NCBI GenBank assembly: GCA_020636315.1 | Contig: JACJYA010000006.1 | Location: 1 to 64,000, forward strand | Direction: 5' to 3' | Source: Lewinellaceae bacterium | Lineage (GTDB): Bacteria; Bacteroidota; Bacteroidia; Chitinophagales; Saprospiraceae | Length of the DNA: 64,000 nucleotides | In this document: positions 53,118 through 61,309 of the stretch, in pieces | How the letters are laid out: every line of letters begins with the position of its first letter | Position numbering within the stretch: the stretch's first letter is position 1 | The notes under the pieces: model-generated | The model's input: the letters and a program-made list of their open reading frames with translations, nothing else | What the model was told of the DNA's origin: nothing | Database searches by the model: none | Program-made: the position numbers and the translations under genes

Positions 53118-54638
53118 CTACCCCTTCGTCCAGCTTGTCCCCTCTTTGCTGTCCTTCAGCACGATATCCAGTTCCTTCAGCGCATCGCGGATCTTGTCGG
53201 AGGTGCCCCAGTCCTTATTGGCGCGGGCTTCCTGGCGGATGTCGATGATCAGTTGCATCAGGCCGTCGGTGATGCCGTTGCCTTCAGAACCCGCTTCCAT
53301 CTCATCCTTCAGTCCGAAGATTTCGTAGATGAAGTCGTGAAAGGTTTGCTTCAGGCGGTTGAAGGTTTCCTCGGAGACTTCACCGATCGGCAGGCGCCCG
53401 TCCTTCAGGCTGTTCACCTTGGTTACCAGGTCGAAGAGTACGGCCAGCGCTTTGGGGGTATTGAAGTCGTCACACATTTCCTCAGTGACCTGTCCGATCA
53501 GCTTTTCGAGCTCCTCGCCAAGGGCCCCTTGCTGCCCTTTGCCGGTATAGGCCAAACCTTGCAGCACCTTGTTGGCCTCCATCAGGCGGCGGAAGCCTTT
53601 TTCGGCGGCCAGCAGGGCGTCGTCGGTCAGGTCGAGCGTGCTGCGGTAATGAGATTGCAGCATGAAGAAGCGCACTACCATGGGGGAGTAGGGCTTGCTG
53701 AAGATCTCGTTCTCACCCGAAAAGAGCTCCATCGGTGTGATGGAGTTGGACTTGCCCGTCTCCGGGTCCGGCGTTTTGGACATTTTGCGGCCGTTGAGCA
53801 GCAGCATGTTGCCGTGCATCCAGTAGCGGACGGGCATGCAGCCGCAGGCGCCGTAGTTCTGGGCGATCTCGTTCTCATGGTGGGGAACTGCAGGTCCATC
53901 CCGCCGCCGTGGATGTCGAACTGCTTGCCCAGGTATTTGGTGCTCATGGTGAGCATTCGAGGTGCCAGCCGGGAAGCCCACCGACCAGGGCGAAGGCCAG
54001 CGCATGAGGTGGCGCTCGTCGGTACTTTGATCCAGATGGCAAAATCGGAGGGTCGTTCTTTTCATCCTGGTTTTCAGGTCGTCCCGCGTTTCCGACAGCA
54101 GGTCTTCGACGCGCTTGCCGGAGAGCTTGCCATAAACCCCGTGGTCCTTGATGAACTTGGGCGTATTGAAATAGACCGATCCGTTCTTGATGTAGGCGTA
54201 GCCGTTGTCCAGTATCTCCTGCACCATCTGTATCTGCTCGACAATGTGCCCGGTGGCCGTCGGTTCGATACTGGGCGACAAAGTATTGAGGATGCCGAGG
54301 ATGTGGTGGAAGCTCCGGGTGTGGCGCTGGACCAGTTCCATGGGCTCCAGCTGCTCCACGCGGGCCTTTTTGGAGATCTTGTCTTCGGCGTCGGCGTCGG
54401 CGTCTCCTTCCAGGTGGCCTACATCGGTTATGTTGCGGACATAGCGTACCTTATACCCCAGGTACATCAGGTAACGATAGACGACGTCGAAGGACACAAA
54501 GGTCCGGCAATTGCCAAGGTGGACATCGCTGTAAACCGTAGGCCCGCAGACATACATGCCCACGTGGCCCTCGTGCAGGGGTTCGAAAGTTTCCTTCTGT
54601 CGGCTGAGGCTGTTGTATATCTTCAGTTCGTGTTCCAT
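53118..54638 (-). CDS. cysS: Cysteinyl-tRNA synthetase, central segment scrambled by compensating indels
   Basis: A 506-residue CysRS that charges tRNA-Cys, essential in most bacteria. N-terminal marks (M-Y-V-C-G-P-T-V-Y-S-D-V-H-L-G-N, the HIGH region) and C-terminal marks (G-R-K-M-S-K-T, KMSKS-like) are normal. Between them about 65 residues read as nonsense in two stretches (D-L-K-T-R-M-K-R and A-G-T-S-N-A-H-H-E-H-Q). Adding back six single bases (plus-strand positions near 54076, 54050, 54024, 53970, 53949 and 53884) restores D-L-E-N-Q-D-E-K-N-D-P-S-D-F-A-I-W-I-K-A, then G-W-H-L-E-C-S-A-M-S-T-K-Y and F-P-H-H-E-N-E. That includes the zinc-binding Cys of W-H-L-E-C-S-A-M. Error is more likely than mutation. 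Confidence 0.85.
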   Translation of the reverse strand: MEHELKIYNSLSRQKETFEPLHEGHVGMYVCGPTVYSDVHLGNCRTFVSFDVVYRYLMYLGYKVRYVRNITDVGHLEGDADADAEDKISKKARVEQLEPMELVQRHTRSFHHILGILNTLSPSIEPTATGHIVEQIQMVQEILDNGYAYIKNGSVYFNTPKFIKDHGVYGKLSGKRVEDLLSETRDDLKTRMKRTTLRFCHLDQSTDERHLMRWPSPWSVGFPAGTSNAHHEHQIPGQAVRHPRRRDGPAVPHHENEIAQNYGACGCMPVRYWMHGNMLLLNGRKMSKTPDPETGKSNSITPMELFSGENEIFSKPYSPMVVRFFMLQSHYRSTLDLTDDALLAAEKGFRRLMEANKVLQGLAYTGKGQQGALGEELEKLIGQVTEEMCDDFNTPKALAVLFDLVTKVNSLKDGRLPIGEVSEETFNRLKQTFHDFIYEIFGLKDEMEAGSEGNGITDGLMQLIIDIRQEARANKDWGTSDKIRDALKELDIVLKDSKEGTSWTKG

Positions 54639-54712
54639 TCGGGCGGTTGATTTTTAAGCCGCAAAAATAAGGGCTTTGCGGGAGAAAGAGTGGGTTGGGA
54701 TACGGATTTTGT

Positions 54713-54759
54713 GATTCTGTAAGAAATATTACGATCTTATGGATCGATTAGTTCGGTTT
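54713..54759. repeat. 46-bp direct repeat, left copy beside the toxin-antitoxin pair
   Basis: Starts gattctgtaagaaatattac and runs about 46 bases; the copy at 55491-55537 differs at two or three positions. It lies 75 bases upstream of the cysS start. The pair encloses the toxin-antitoxin genes (about 780 bases). The remaining bases to 54870 hold no gene. Confidence 0.8.
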
Positions 54760-54869
54760 CTTGCCAACAAGTTTGGATTTCCCAGACGAGCCTTATCACC
54801 GGGTAGGACTGGAATTTTGTATCTGGGGCAGTGAAAAACTCCTTCTCTGGCAACGAAAAGGCCCCCTGA

Positions 54870-55205
54870 TTAAGGTTTCAAGTGAAGGCTCAATCTTTCC
54901 AGGGCAAGTGAGATTACTTCTGATGGAACTGTTCCGATTTTACCGATAATTTGCCTTGAGGGCAAAACAGCAAGAAACCCAAGCCGGATAATGGAGTCTT
55001 TTAGCAGGCCGGTTTCCTTAAAATAGGCCTGCCCGCTACTCAGCGGTATATCAAAACCCGCTACTTCTTGATGCAGTTGAGTTGAAACGCCACAGAGCAG
55101 CCAATCATTGAATGGAGGCATCTGCCTGAGCAATAGCGCAGGCCTTCGCTTTGTTTTTCCATCTGATTGAACGAGGTCCACTAATACTATTTCGCCACTA
55201 TGCAT
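54870..55205 (-). CDS. PemK/MazF-type toxin
   Basis: A 111-residue protein of the PemK/MazF/CcdB-like fold, an RNA-cleaving ribosome-independent toxin. It begins with M-H-S-G-E-I-V-L-V-D-L-V, and has K-R-R-P-A-L-L-L-R and the later I-I-R-L-G-F-L-A-V-L typical of the family. The gene start overlaps the upstream antitoxin gene by eight bases. The pair is within a direct repeat. Whether it is active cannot be judged. Confidence 0.8.
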   Translation of the reverse strand: MHSGEIVLVDLVQSDGKTKRRPALLLRQMPPFNDWLLCGVSTQLHQEVAGFDIPLSSGQAYFKETGLLKDSIIRLGFLAVLPSRQIIGKIGTVPSEVISLALERLSLHLKP

Positions 55206-55431
55206 TCCTTTTGTTGTAATCAGGATTAGGTTCCTTAATCATCAGCTGTTCATAGTCCGGCTCATTCTCGCCATAGGCACGGTTGAGGGAAGAAGACGCC
55301 CCTTGCCGCCACTCCTCTTTTTCCAGGGAATCTTCAATATCCAACAGCCTGAGAATGCTGCGAAGCACCCACTCTTCCTCCGTTTGCCTGATTTTTTCTA
55401 TGATCTTTGCCTGAGCATCCTGAATATCCAT
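55198..55431 (-). CDS. Antitoxin partner of the PemK-type toxin
   Basis: A 77-residue acidic protein. The first half has a helical pattern (K-I-I-E-K-I-R-Q-T-E-E-E-W-V-L) and the tail is charged and probably disordered (Y-G-E-N-E-P-D-Y-E-Q-L), as in many antitoxins that wrap around MazF-like toxins. Start at M-D-I-Q-D-A (55431), one codon inside the longest frame. It overlaps the toxin gene by eight bases, standard for a toxin-antitoxin operon. No DNA-binding fold is recognised. Confidence 0.7.
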   Translation of the reverse strand: MDIQDAQAKIIEKIRQTEEEWVLRSILRLLDIEDSLEKEEWRQGASSSLNRAYGENEPDYEQLMIKEPNPDYNKRNA

Positions 55432-55490
55432 CATGGCTTTTTTACTATGAAAGTAAACAATTTTAACGTCCTAAGCCGCGTCGTTTATAT

Positions 55491-55537
55491 GATTCTGTAA
55501 GAAATATTACGATCTTATGGATGGATTAGTTCAGGTT
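55491..55537. repeat. 46-bp direct repeat, right copy
   Basis: The counterpart of 54713-54759. It lies 60 bases upstream of the antitoxin start, so each copy stands ahead of a minus-strand unit (antitoxin or cysS). A transposition or recombination event that copied the cysS upstream stretch with the module would leave this layout. Confidence 0.8.
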
Positions 55538-55561
55538 AGAGTAGTAAAAATCGGCAGCCAC

Positions 55562-56629
55562 TCATTTCACCAACCGCACCACCCCATACACCGGATAATG
55601 GTCCGAAAACCGGGCTCTTCCGATCCGGTGGCCCAGCACCTCAAACTCCGGCCCGGCCATCACATAATCGATCCGCAGGGCGGGTATCCGGCCGTTGTAG
55701 GTGATGCCCAGGCCGCGGCCGCGGGCCTTGAAGGCGTCCTGCAGCCCGTTGGAAAGCGTATGGTAGGCGTATGACTGCGGGATCTCGTTGAAGTCGCCGC
55801 AGAGCAGCACCGGATGGGGGCTTTCTTTGATCTTTTGAGCGATCTCGTCGGCCTGTTCGGCCCTTAGGATGGCCGTCCTTTTGTAGCGCCCCATCATGCC
55901 GCGGATGCGCAGCCAGGTTTTCTTGTCCTGAAGGTTGGCGCCCTCTTCTGCTACTTCCTCGGCGATGTTGGCTACGGAATTTGACTGCAGGTGGACGTTG
56001 AACAACCTGACCGTGCGGCCCTCAATTTGCAGGTCTGCGTACTGGTACCCATTGACGCGGTTGGGAAAGTAATGGGTGTCATGGGCCTTAATGGGGTAGC
56101 GGGAAAGGATGGCCAGGCTGCCCCCCTTTTGAAAAATGACGTTCTTCAGCGGGCTGTTGGCCTTGATGTAATCGATGAAATAGTTGTCGTGGCGCGGAGA
56201 GGGAAACTCCTGGAAGCAGATGATGTCCATCCCTTCCAGCGGGAAGGAGCCCGGCAGTTCTTCTGCGGAGAGGCGGGCGCCGCTTTTCCCTCCGTGGTGG
56301 AACCCGAAGGAATTGAAAGTCATGGCCCGGATGCTGCCTTCCGGGTAATCCCGAGGGGTAAAATGCAGGCCGACATAGGATTGGAAGTGCCCCCAGCCCA
56401 TCAGGATGCAGCCGAGGGAAAAAAGGAAGTATAACTTCTTCATGGCAAGCCAGCCGATGATGCAAAGGAGGTTCCCGAGCAGCAGCCAGGGGTAGAGCAG
56501 GCCCACAAACGACAAGGGCCAGAACGTTGCCGGGCTTACATAAGGGGCCAGATAAGCAAGGAGGGTCGTGAGGATGAGCAGGATGTTGATCCACCGCAGG
56601 AGGCGGTAGGGTTTACTTTTTGCTCGCAT
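55562..56629 (-). CDS. Endonuclease/exonuclease/phosphatase-fold protein with membrane anchor
   Basis: A 355-residue protein. Two to three transmembrane helices occupy residues 12-75 (I-L-L-I-L-T-T-L-L-A, then L-L-G-N-L-L-C-I-I-G). The EEP nuclease fold follows: M-T-F-N-S-F near 108 and I-I-C-F-Q-E-F near 136 (metal Glu), N-V-H-L-Q-S near 208, G-D-F-N near 283, and a final S-D-H-Y-P-V (His). Such membrane forms are frequent in Bacteroidota; the substrate (nucleic acid or lipid) is not readable. Start M-R-A-K-S-K-P (56629) is inside the longest frame and overlaps the rhomboid gene end by 17 bases. Confidence 0.85.
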   Translation of the reverse strand: MRAKSKPYRLLRWINILLILTTLLAYLAPYVSPATFWPLSFVGLLYPWLLLGNLLCIIGWLAMKKLYFLFSLGCILMGWGHFQSYVGLHFTPRDYPEGSIRAMTFNSFGFHHGGKSGARLSAEELPGSFPLEGMDIICFQEFPSPRHDNYFIDYIKANSPLKNVIFQKGGSLAILSRYPIKAHDTHYFPNRVNGYQYADLQIEGRTVRLFNVHLQSNSVANIAEEVAEEGANLQDKKTWLRIRGMMGRYKRTAILRAEQADEIAQKIKESPHPVLLCGDFNEIPQSYAYHTLSNGLQDAFKARGRGLGITYNGRIPALRIDYVMAGPEFEVLGHRIGRARFSDHYPVYGVVRLVK

Positions 56630-57563
56630 TGAAAAGGAATTCTTTCTCTTCCCGGGTGAGGCTGTCATAGCCCGACTTCTTGATCTTATCGAGGATGGCG
56701 TCCAGCCGTTCCTGATGGCCTTTGCCGTTTACGTTGCTGTCGGAAGACGCTTCCCCCCGCTGGTTTCCGCGGTTTCCCCTGCTGCGGTTGCGGTTGGGAT
56801 TTCGGTAAACTACTTTTGGGCGGCTGCCACGGTTGCCGCTGAACAGGTTCTTGAAGAAGTTGCCGATGGTGTCCATTACGTTGTTGACCGGCGCTGCCCA
56901 GTCGTTGCCATTCCTCAGTTGAAAGATGAAAAACCAGCCGAAGGCCGCTCCGCCCAGGTGGGCAAAATGCCCTCCGGTATTCCCGCCCTTGGGTATGAGG
57001 ATCAGGTCGAGGAAGACCAGTACGGCCACAATGTATTTCAGTTTTACATCCCCGATGAACAGAAGGCGCATGATGTAATCCGGCGCGATGGCCCCGGCGG
57101 CCACTACGATGGCCATCACCGCCCCGGAAGCGCCCAGGGCAAAACCGCCCATCTGTCCGTAGGGCATGATGTTAGCGGAGAGGAAGTACATGATGCCACC
57201 GGCAATGCCGCCCAGCAGGTAGATAGGCAGCACGCGCTGGTTGCCGATGAAGTCGCCGACGATGCGCCCAAACCAGTACATGAACAACATATTCCACAAG
57301 ATGTGCCAAAAGCCTTCGTGTAAGAACATGCTGGTGACGAGGCCCCAGGGGTGGGTCAGGAAGAATTTCCAGTCGGACGACATGCAGAAGAAATGGAGAA
57401 AAGTCTCGTAAAACGGAGAAGGTTTTCCACCATTACCGATATAGAGAAAGAGGTCGGTAAGGTTGACGATGACGAATACAATGATATTGATGATGATAAT
57501 ACGGGTAACCATATTACCATAGCTGAATTCTCTCTTTACATCATCCCAGATTGACTGCAACAT
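56613..57563 (-). CDS. Rhomboid-family intramembrane serine protease (1)
   Basis: A 316-residue six-helix rhomboid protease. The catalytic serine is Ser146 in G-A-S-G-A-V and the histidine His202 in F-A-H-L-G-G; the loop H-E-G-F-W-H-I-L-W-N-M near 82-92 is also typical. Residues 240-316 form a basic, low-complexity tail (N-P-N-R-N-R-S-R-G-N) ending with a helix rich in K-E-E-K. Such enzymes cleave transmembrane segments of membrane proteins; substrates are unknown. A second rhomboid gene lies upstream. The gene overlaps the start of the EEP gene and is thus in the same transcript. Confidence 0.9.
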   Translation of the reverse strand: MLQSIWDDVKREFSYGNMVTRIIIINIIVFVIVNLTDLFLYIGNGGKPSPFYETFLHFFCMSSDWKFFLTHPWGLVTSMFLHEGFWHILWNMLFMYWFGRIVGDFIGNQRVLPIYLLGGIAGGIMYFLSANIMPYGQMGGFALGASGAVMAIVVAAGAIAPDYIMRLLFIGDVKLKYIVAVLVFLDLILIPKGGNTGGHFAHLGGAAFGWFFIFQLRNGNDWAAPVNNVMDTIGNFFKNLFSGNRGSRPKVVYRNPNRNRSRGNRGNQRGEASSDSNVNGKGHQERLDAILDKIKKSGYDSLTREEKEFLFNASKK

Positions 57564-57839
57564 TATTTCTCGCTGTTCAGGTTAATTGAAAAGGCGTTTG
57601 AAAATAGGCCTTTTTGCCGATCCCGCCAAGAACTTTGGGCCAGAAACGGTTTACACTCTATGAAACAACTCAGGGTATAGCCGGTTCTACGGGCCAATGG
57701 GGAACAAAGTTCCTGAACTGTTGTACAGCCTGCCTGCCAACCCGGATTTCTGGTTGCGGCCGGCACTCGGAAACCGGTGCATCAGCCAGGCAATAATAAC
57801 CAAGTAACCGGCCCAGTAGGTGTAATAACTGCTTCAGCC

Positions 57840-58487
57840 TTATAGCCTCGATCCAAACCTTTGCCAGTACAAAATTAATAAGAATCCGAATAAGGCGCCT
57901 CCCACGTGGGCAAAATGCGCGACTCCGGCCCCGGCGCCGCCGAAACCCATGAACAACTCGATGCCACCATATATGAGCACAAAGTATTTCGCTTTCATCG
58001 GGATCGGTGGGAAGAGCAACTGAATGACCTGGTTGGGGAAGAGCGTGCCGAAACCGGCCAGCAGCCCGAAGATAGCACCGGAGGCCCCCAGCGCCGGATA
58101 GTGCATGATGATCGGGTCGGCTCCCAGAAAATTCAGTTCGATAAATTTGACGAACAGATGGAGCGCCAATGCCCCGAAGCCGGTGAAAAAATAGAAATAC
58201 AGAAAACGCTTGGGCCCAAGCGCCATTTCCAGGGGCGGCCCGAAAATAAATAGGCCGAACATATTGAAAAACAGGTGGGTAATATCGGCATGCATAAACA
58301 TGTGCGTGACGATCTGATAGGGCCGAAAGAAAGGGGAAGCCGGGTAAAAAATAGCCAGTTGATACCGGCCCCATTCCATATTGTTGATCGAGGCCCCCCA
58401 GGTTGGCTCGCCCATCAGCAAAGTGCCGAAATACATCAAAACATTGATGATGAGCAAGTGCTTTACAACGTCCGTAATCCTAAACAT
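57840..58487 (-). CDS. Rhomboid-family intramembrane serine protease (2)
   Basis: A 215-residue rhomboid, shorter than the first and with no tail. Catalytic Ser137 is in G-A-S-G-A-I and His194 in F-A-H-V-G-G; the loop H-A-D-I-T-H-L-F-F-N-M near 66-76 matches. The two paralogs differ enough (about a quarter to a third identical by eye) to be old duplicates. The gap of 276 bases between them contains a ggaac/gttcc repeat (57698-57710) but no gene. It lies 38 bases after the mutL stop, so may be in the same run. Confidence 0.9.
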   Translation of the reverse strand: MFRITDVVKHLLIINVLMYFGTLLMGEPTWGASINNMEWGRYQLAIFYPASPFFRPYQIVTHMFMHADITHLFFNMFGLFIFGPPLEMALGPKRFLYFYFFTGFGALALHLFVKFIELNFLGADPIIMHYPALGASGAIFGLLAGFGTLFPNQVIQLLFPPIPMKAKYFVLIYGGIELFMGFGGAGAGVAHFAHVGGALFGFLLILYWQRFGSRL

Positions 58488-58525
58488 ATAGAGTGCTGCT
58501 GTAAAAGGTTCTTAATAGGAACGCT

Positions 58526-60412
58526 TTAACCTTCAAAACGTTTGGCCAGCTCTTCCAGCTCGAAGGTGATGAAGCAGTGGCGGCCTGAAGGGCTTTTAAA
58601 CGGCACCTGGCAGGCGAACAACTGGTCGATCAGGGCTTGCATCTCGGTGGGGCTCAGCCCCTGCCCCCTCCTGATGGCGGCGCTGCGGGCCATGGCGCGG
58701 GCGATGCTTTCCTGAATGTCGAGCTTCATATCCAACTGTTCTTTATACTGCTCCAGAAGGGCTTCCACCACCTCCAACTCATCTTTTTTTCCGGCCATTT
58801 CGGAAGGCACCCCATTGATCACAAAGGTGTTGACTCCAAATTCCTGAATGTCGAAACCCAGGAGATTGACCTGTTCGAGTATGTCTTTGAGCACAGCTGC
58901 ATCCTGGGGGGATAGGGTAAGTGTTCGGGGAAAGAGTTGCTTCTGGGTCGAAGCTTTCTGTTGCTTCAGCACTTCCAGGAACCGTTCATAGAGGATGCGC
59001 TCGTGGGCCGACTGCTGATCGATCAGCAGGACGCCTGATTTGATCTGGCTCACGATGTAGGTATTGTGGACCTGGTATGGTTCTTTGCGCGTTTGCCCGC
59101 CCGCGCCGGCCGTTCTGTTTTCTTCGGAGAGGAGGGGCTCCTGGTGCCAGCTGCTTTCGAGGGTCAGCGGAGCTGAACCGTTGTTATCCGTTGTTTCCGG
59201 GTCGAATTCATTTAGCCCGTCGTACAACTGCTGCCAGTTTTTCAGGTTGCTGGCCTGCCGGCCACTGTCATCGGCAGGAGTGTGGCCTGCTCCCGGGTTT
59301 TGGGAAGGAGGACTGGGCTGAGAAGAGGCCGAACGCACCGTCTCATCCCGCTGGGGCCGGGGTTTGACAGGAGGAGTGCGGGCAAAGTTGGTATCGATAT
59401 CGAAATCGAGCGTTGGCATGATGCTGTATTGCCCCAGTGAGTGGCGGACAGCTACTTTGAGGTAATTATAGACCAGTCGTTCGTCTTCGAATTTGATCTC
59501 CTGTTTGGTGGGGTGAACATTGATGTCGATGCGCGCAGGGTCCGTTTCTATGAAAATGACGTAGAGCGGAAAAGTGTCCTGGGGCAGTAGTTTTTCGTAT
59601 GCGTTGGCTACGGCGTGATTGAGGTAAGAGCTCTTTATAAAGCGGTTATTGACGTAGAAATACTGCTCGCCCCTGGTTTTCTTGGCAAATTCGGGCTTGC
59701 CGATAAAGCCGGATAGCCTGAGGATATCGGTTTCTTCTTCCACGGGCACCAGTTTTTTATTGGAATGAAGCCCGAAGATACCGATCAGGCGCTGCCGGAG
59801 GTTGCCCGGCGGGAGGTGGAACACTTCCGAGCCGTTGTGGTGCAGGGAAAAGAAAATATCCGGGTTGGCGATGGCAATGCGCTGGAACTCATCGATGATG
59901 TACCGCATCTCCACGGAGTTGGATTTCAGGAAATTGCGGCGCGCCGGTACGTTGAAAAAAAGGTTTTTTACAGAAATTGTGGTTCCTGAGGAACACTGGC
60001 AGGCTTCCTGGTTCTTTACCTCCGACCCTTCGATCTGGAGGAGGCAGCCCAGTTCGTCCGACTGCCGGCGGGTGCGCATTTCCACGTGGGCAATGGCTGC
60101 GATAGACGCCAGCGCTTCTCCCCGAAAACCCATGGTGCGGATGGCGAACAGGTCGCTGGCTTCGCGGATCTTGGAGGTGGCATGACGTTCGAAGGACATG
60201 CGCGCGTCCGTATCGCTCATCCCGCAGCCGTTATCGATCACTTGTATGAGTGTTTTGCCGGCCTCTTTGACCACGAGCTTGATACTCGTACTTCCGGCAT
60301 CGATCGAATTTTCCATTAACTCCTTAACCACTGAAGCCGGACGCTGGATGACCTCACCTGCGGCAATCTGGTTGGCTATAGCGTCGGGTAGCAGCTGAAT
60401 GATATCAGCCAT
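58526..60412 (-). CDS. mutL: DNA mismatch repair protein MutL
   Basis: A 628-residue MutL. The GHKL ATPase domain has E-N-S-I-D-A-G (residues 34-40), D-N-G-C-G-M (about 60), and G-F-R-G-E-A-L (about 95). A proline/serine-rich linker (about 350-410) leads to the C-terminal dimerisation domain with D-Q-Q-S-A-H-E-R-I-L-Y-E near 455, corresponding to DQHAAHER-type endonuclease-site residues with His replaced by Gln. So nicking activity is in doubt. It coordinates MutS with downstream steps. No mutS is in the window. Upstream is a small membrane gene with a 135-base gap. Confidence 0.93.
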   Translation of the reverse strand: MADIIQLLPDAIANQIAAGEVIQRPASVVKELMENSIDAGSTSIKLVVKEAGKTLIQVIDNGCGMSDTDARMSFERHATSKIREASDLFAIRTMGFRGEALASIAAIAHVEMRTRRQSDELGCLLQIEGSEVKNQEACQCSSGTTISVKNLFFNVPARRNFLKSNSVEMRYIIDEFQRIAIANPDIFFSLHHNGSEVFHLPPGNLRQRLIGIFGLHSNKKLVPVEEETDILRLSGFIGKPEFAKKTRGEQYFYVNNRFIKSSYLNHAVANAYEKLLPQDTFPLYVIFIETDPARIDINVHPTKQEIKFEDERLVYNYLKVAVRHSLGQYSIMPTLDFDIDTNFARTPPVKPRPQRDETVRSASSQPSPPSQNPGAGHTPADDSGRQASNLKNWQQLYDGLNEFDPETTDNNGSAPLTLESSWHQEPLLSEENRTAGAGGQTRKEPYQVHNTYIVSQIKSGVLLIDQQSAHERILYERFLEVLKQQKASTQKQLFPRTLTLSPQDAAVLKDILEQVNLLGFDIQEFGVNTFVINGVPSEMAGKKDELEVVEALLEQYKEQLDMKLDIQESIARAMARSAAIRRGQGLSPTEMQALIDQLFACQVPFKSPSGRHCFITFELEELAKRFEG

Positions 60413-60547
60413 AATTTACCTTCCTCTGTTTAGTGCCCGTAGGAAGCCGAAGCCCCTTACAGGCAATGGTTTAGTAATTGGGACGGCAGCTTCTGCAAGC
60501 TTCCGTTTTTTTGCATAAGGCCTTGACAATTCATTCATCCATTCCCT

Positions 60548-60880
60548 CTAAAACTGCGCCCCGCCACTGCCAACACTGCTGGCAATCTTCGGCAAATATA
60601 CAGTGATGAACAGGTATGATAAAATGACCAGCATGGCCAATACGCCCAGCAGAATGATATTGGAACGCATCACCTGGCGCTTTCGGAAGCTGGTGTCCTT
60701 GGAATAACCCTTTCGGAAATTGGCGGAGAGGCGGGCTTTTATGGCCTCGGCATCTCCTTGCTTCATTGCGTCGATCTGCTTCAGCCGTTCTTCCAGCTCT
60801 TCTTTTTTGGGGTCCCAGAAACGGGGCTTGTATTGATACTGCTGATGCTTGGGCAGTTTAAAAAATTTCAGTACGGCCAT
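60548..60880 (-). CDS. Small membrane protein, unknown function
   Basis: A 110-residue protein with a basic aromatic start (F-F-K-L-P-K-H-Q-Q-Y-Q-Y-K-P-R-F-W-D-P-K-K), a charged helix (about 25-50), and one transmembrane helix near 76-95 (I-I-L-L-G-V-L-A-M-L-V-I-L-S-Y). The short tail would lie outside. It is placed directly upstream of mutL on the same strand. No family is recognised, though similar small proteins precede mutL in related Bacteroidota as I recall it. Confidence 0.6.
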   Translation of the reverse strand: MAVLKFFKLPKHQQYQYKPRFWDPKKEELEERLKQIDAMKQGDAEAIKARLSANFRKGYSKDTSFRKRQVMRSNIILLGVLAMLVILSYLFITVYLPKIASSVGSGGAQF

Positions 60881-61309
60881 GATTTGGTTACTATGTTTGG
60901 TAATCCTCCGGGGGCTTGCTCATTTCCCGAACGAGAAAAGCATCCGGAGAAAGGGTTATCTGTTTAAAAATGTAAAATACGGTTTTTAGAGCAATTTTTA
61001 TAGGCTGTTGTTCATCCTCTGAACACCCGAAAGATGCAAATGGTTACTCTCTGTGCCCGGTACATGTGGGCATAAGAGATTTAACAATACAGCCATATAA
61101 CAATAGTTCCGGAACCCCGGGAAAAAGCTACTGGCGCCTTGGGTTCCAAGCAGAGTTGGCATAACGAAATTGCCCACATGCTTATTCCTTACAGATGCAA
61201 CCCTGGCCCTACCCGTAGGTATCCCTTACCGAATATTTTGGGTTTTTCACCAAAAAAATTTGCCCTTTTGTCCTGCTTATAGGCATCTTCCCGGCTCAAA
61301 AACAAATAT
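60881..61309. other. Gene-free stretch with a 10-bp inverted repeat
   Basis: No gene is seen in 429 bases between two divergent units. catgtgggca (61063-61072) pairs perfectly with tgcccacatg (61171-61180) across 98 bases. A 7-of-8 match to TAnnTTTG (TATTTTGG) is at 61231-61238 upstream of the DUF5686 gene. Promoters for both units are expected here. Confidence 0.4.

Noticed and set aside
53253..54650. 465-codon plus-strand ORF opposite cysS
   Set aside because: Shadow of cysS, which carries all the synthetase motifs on the minus strand.
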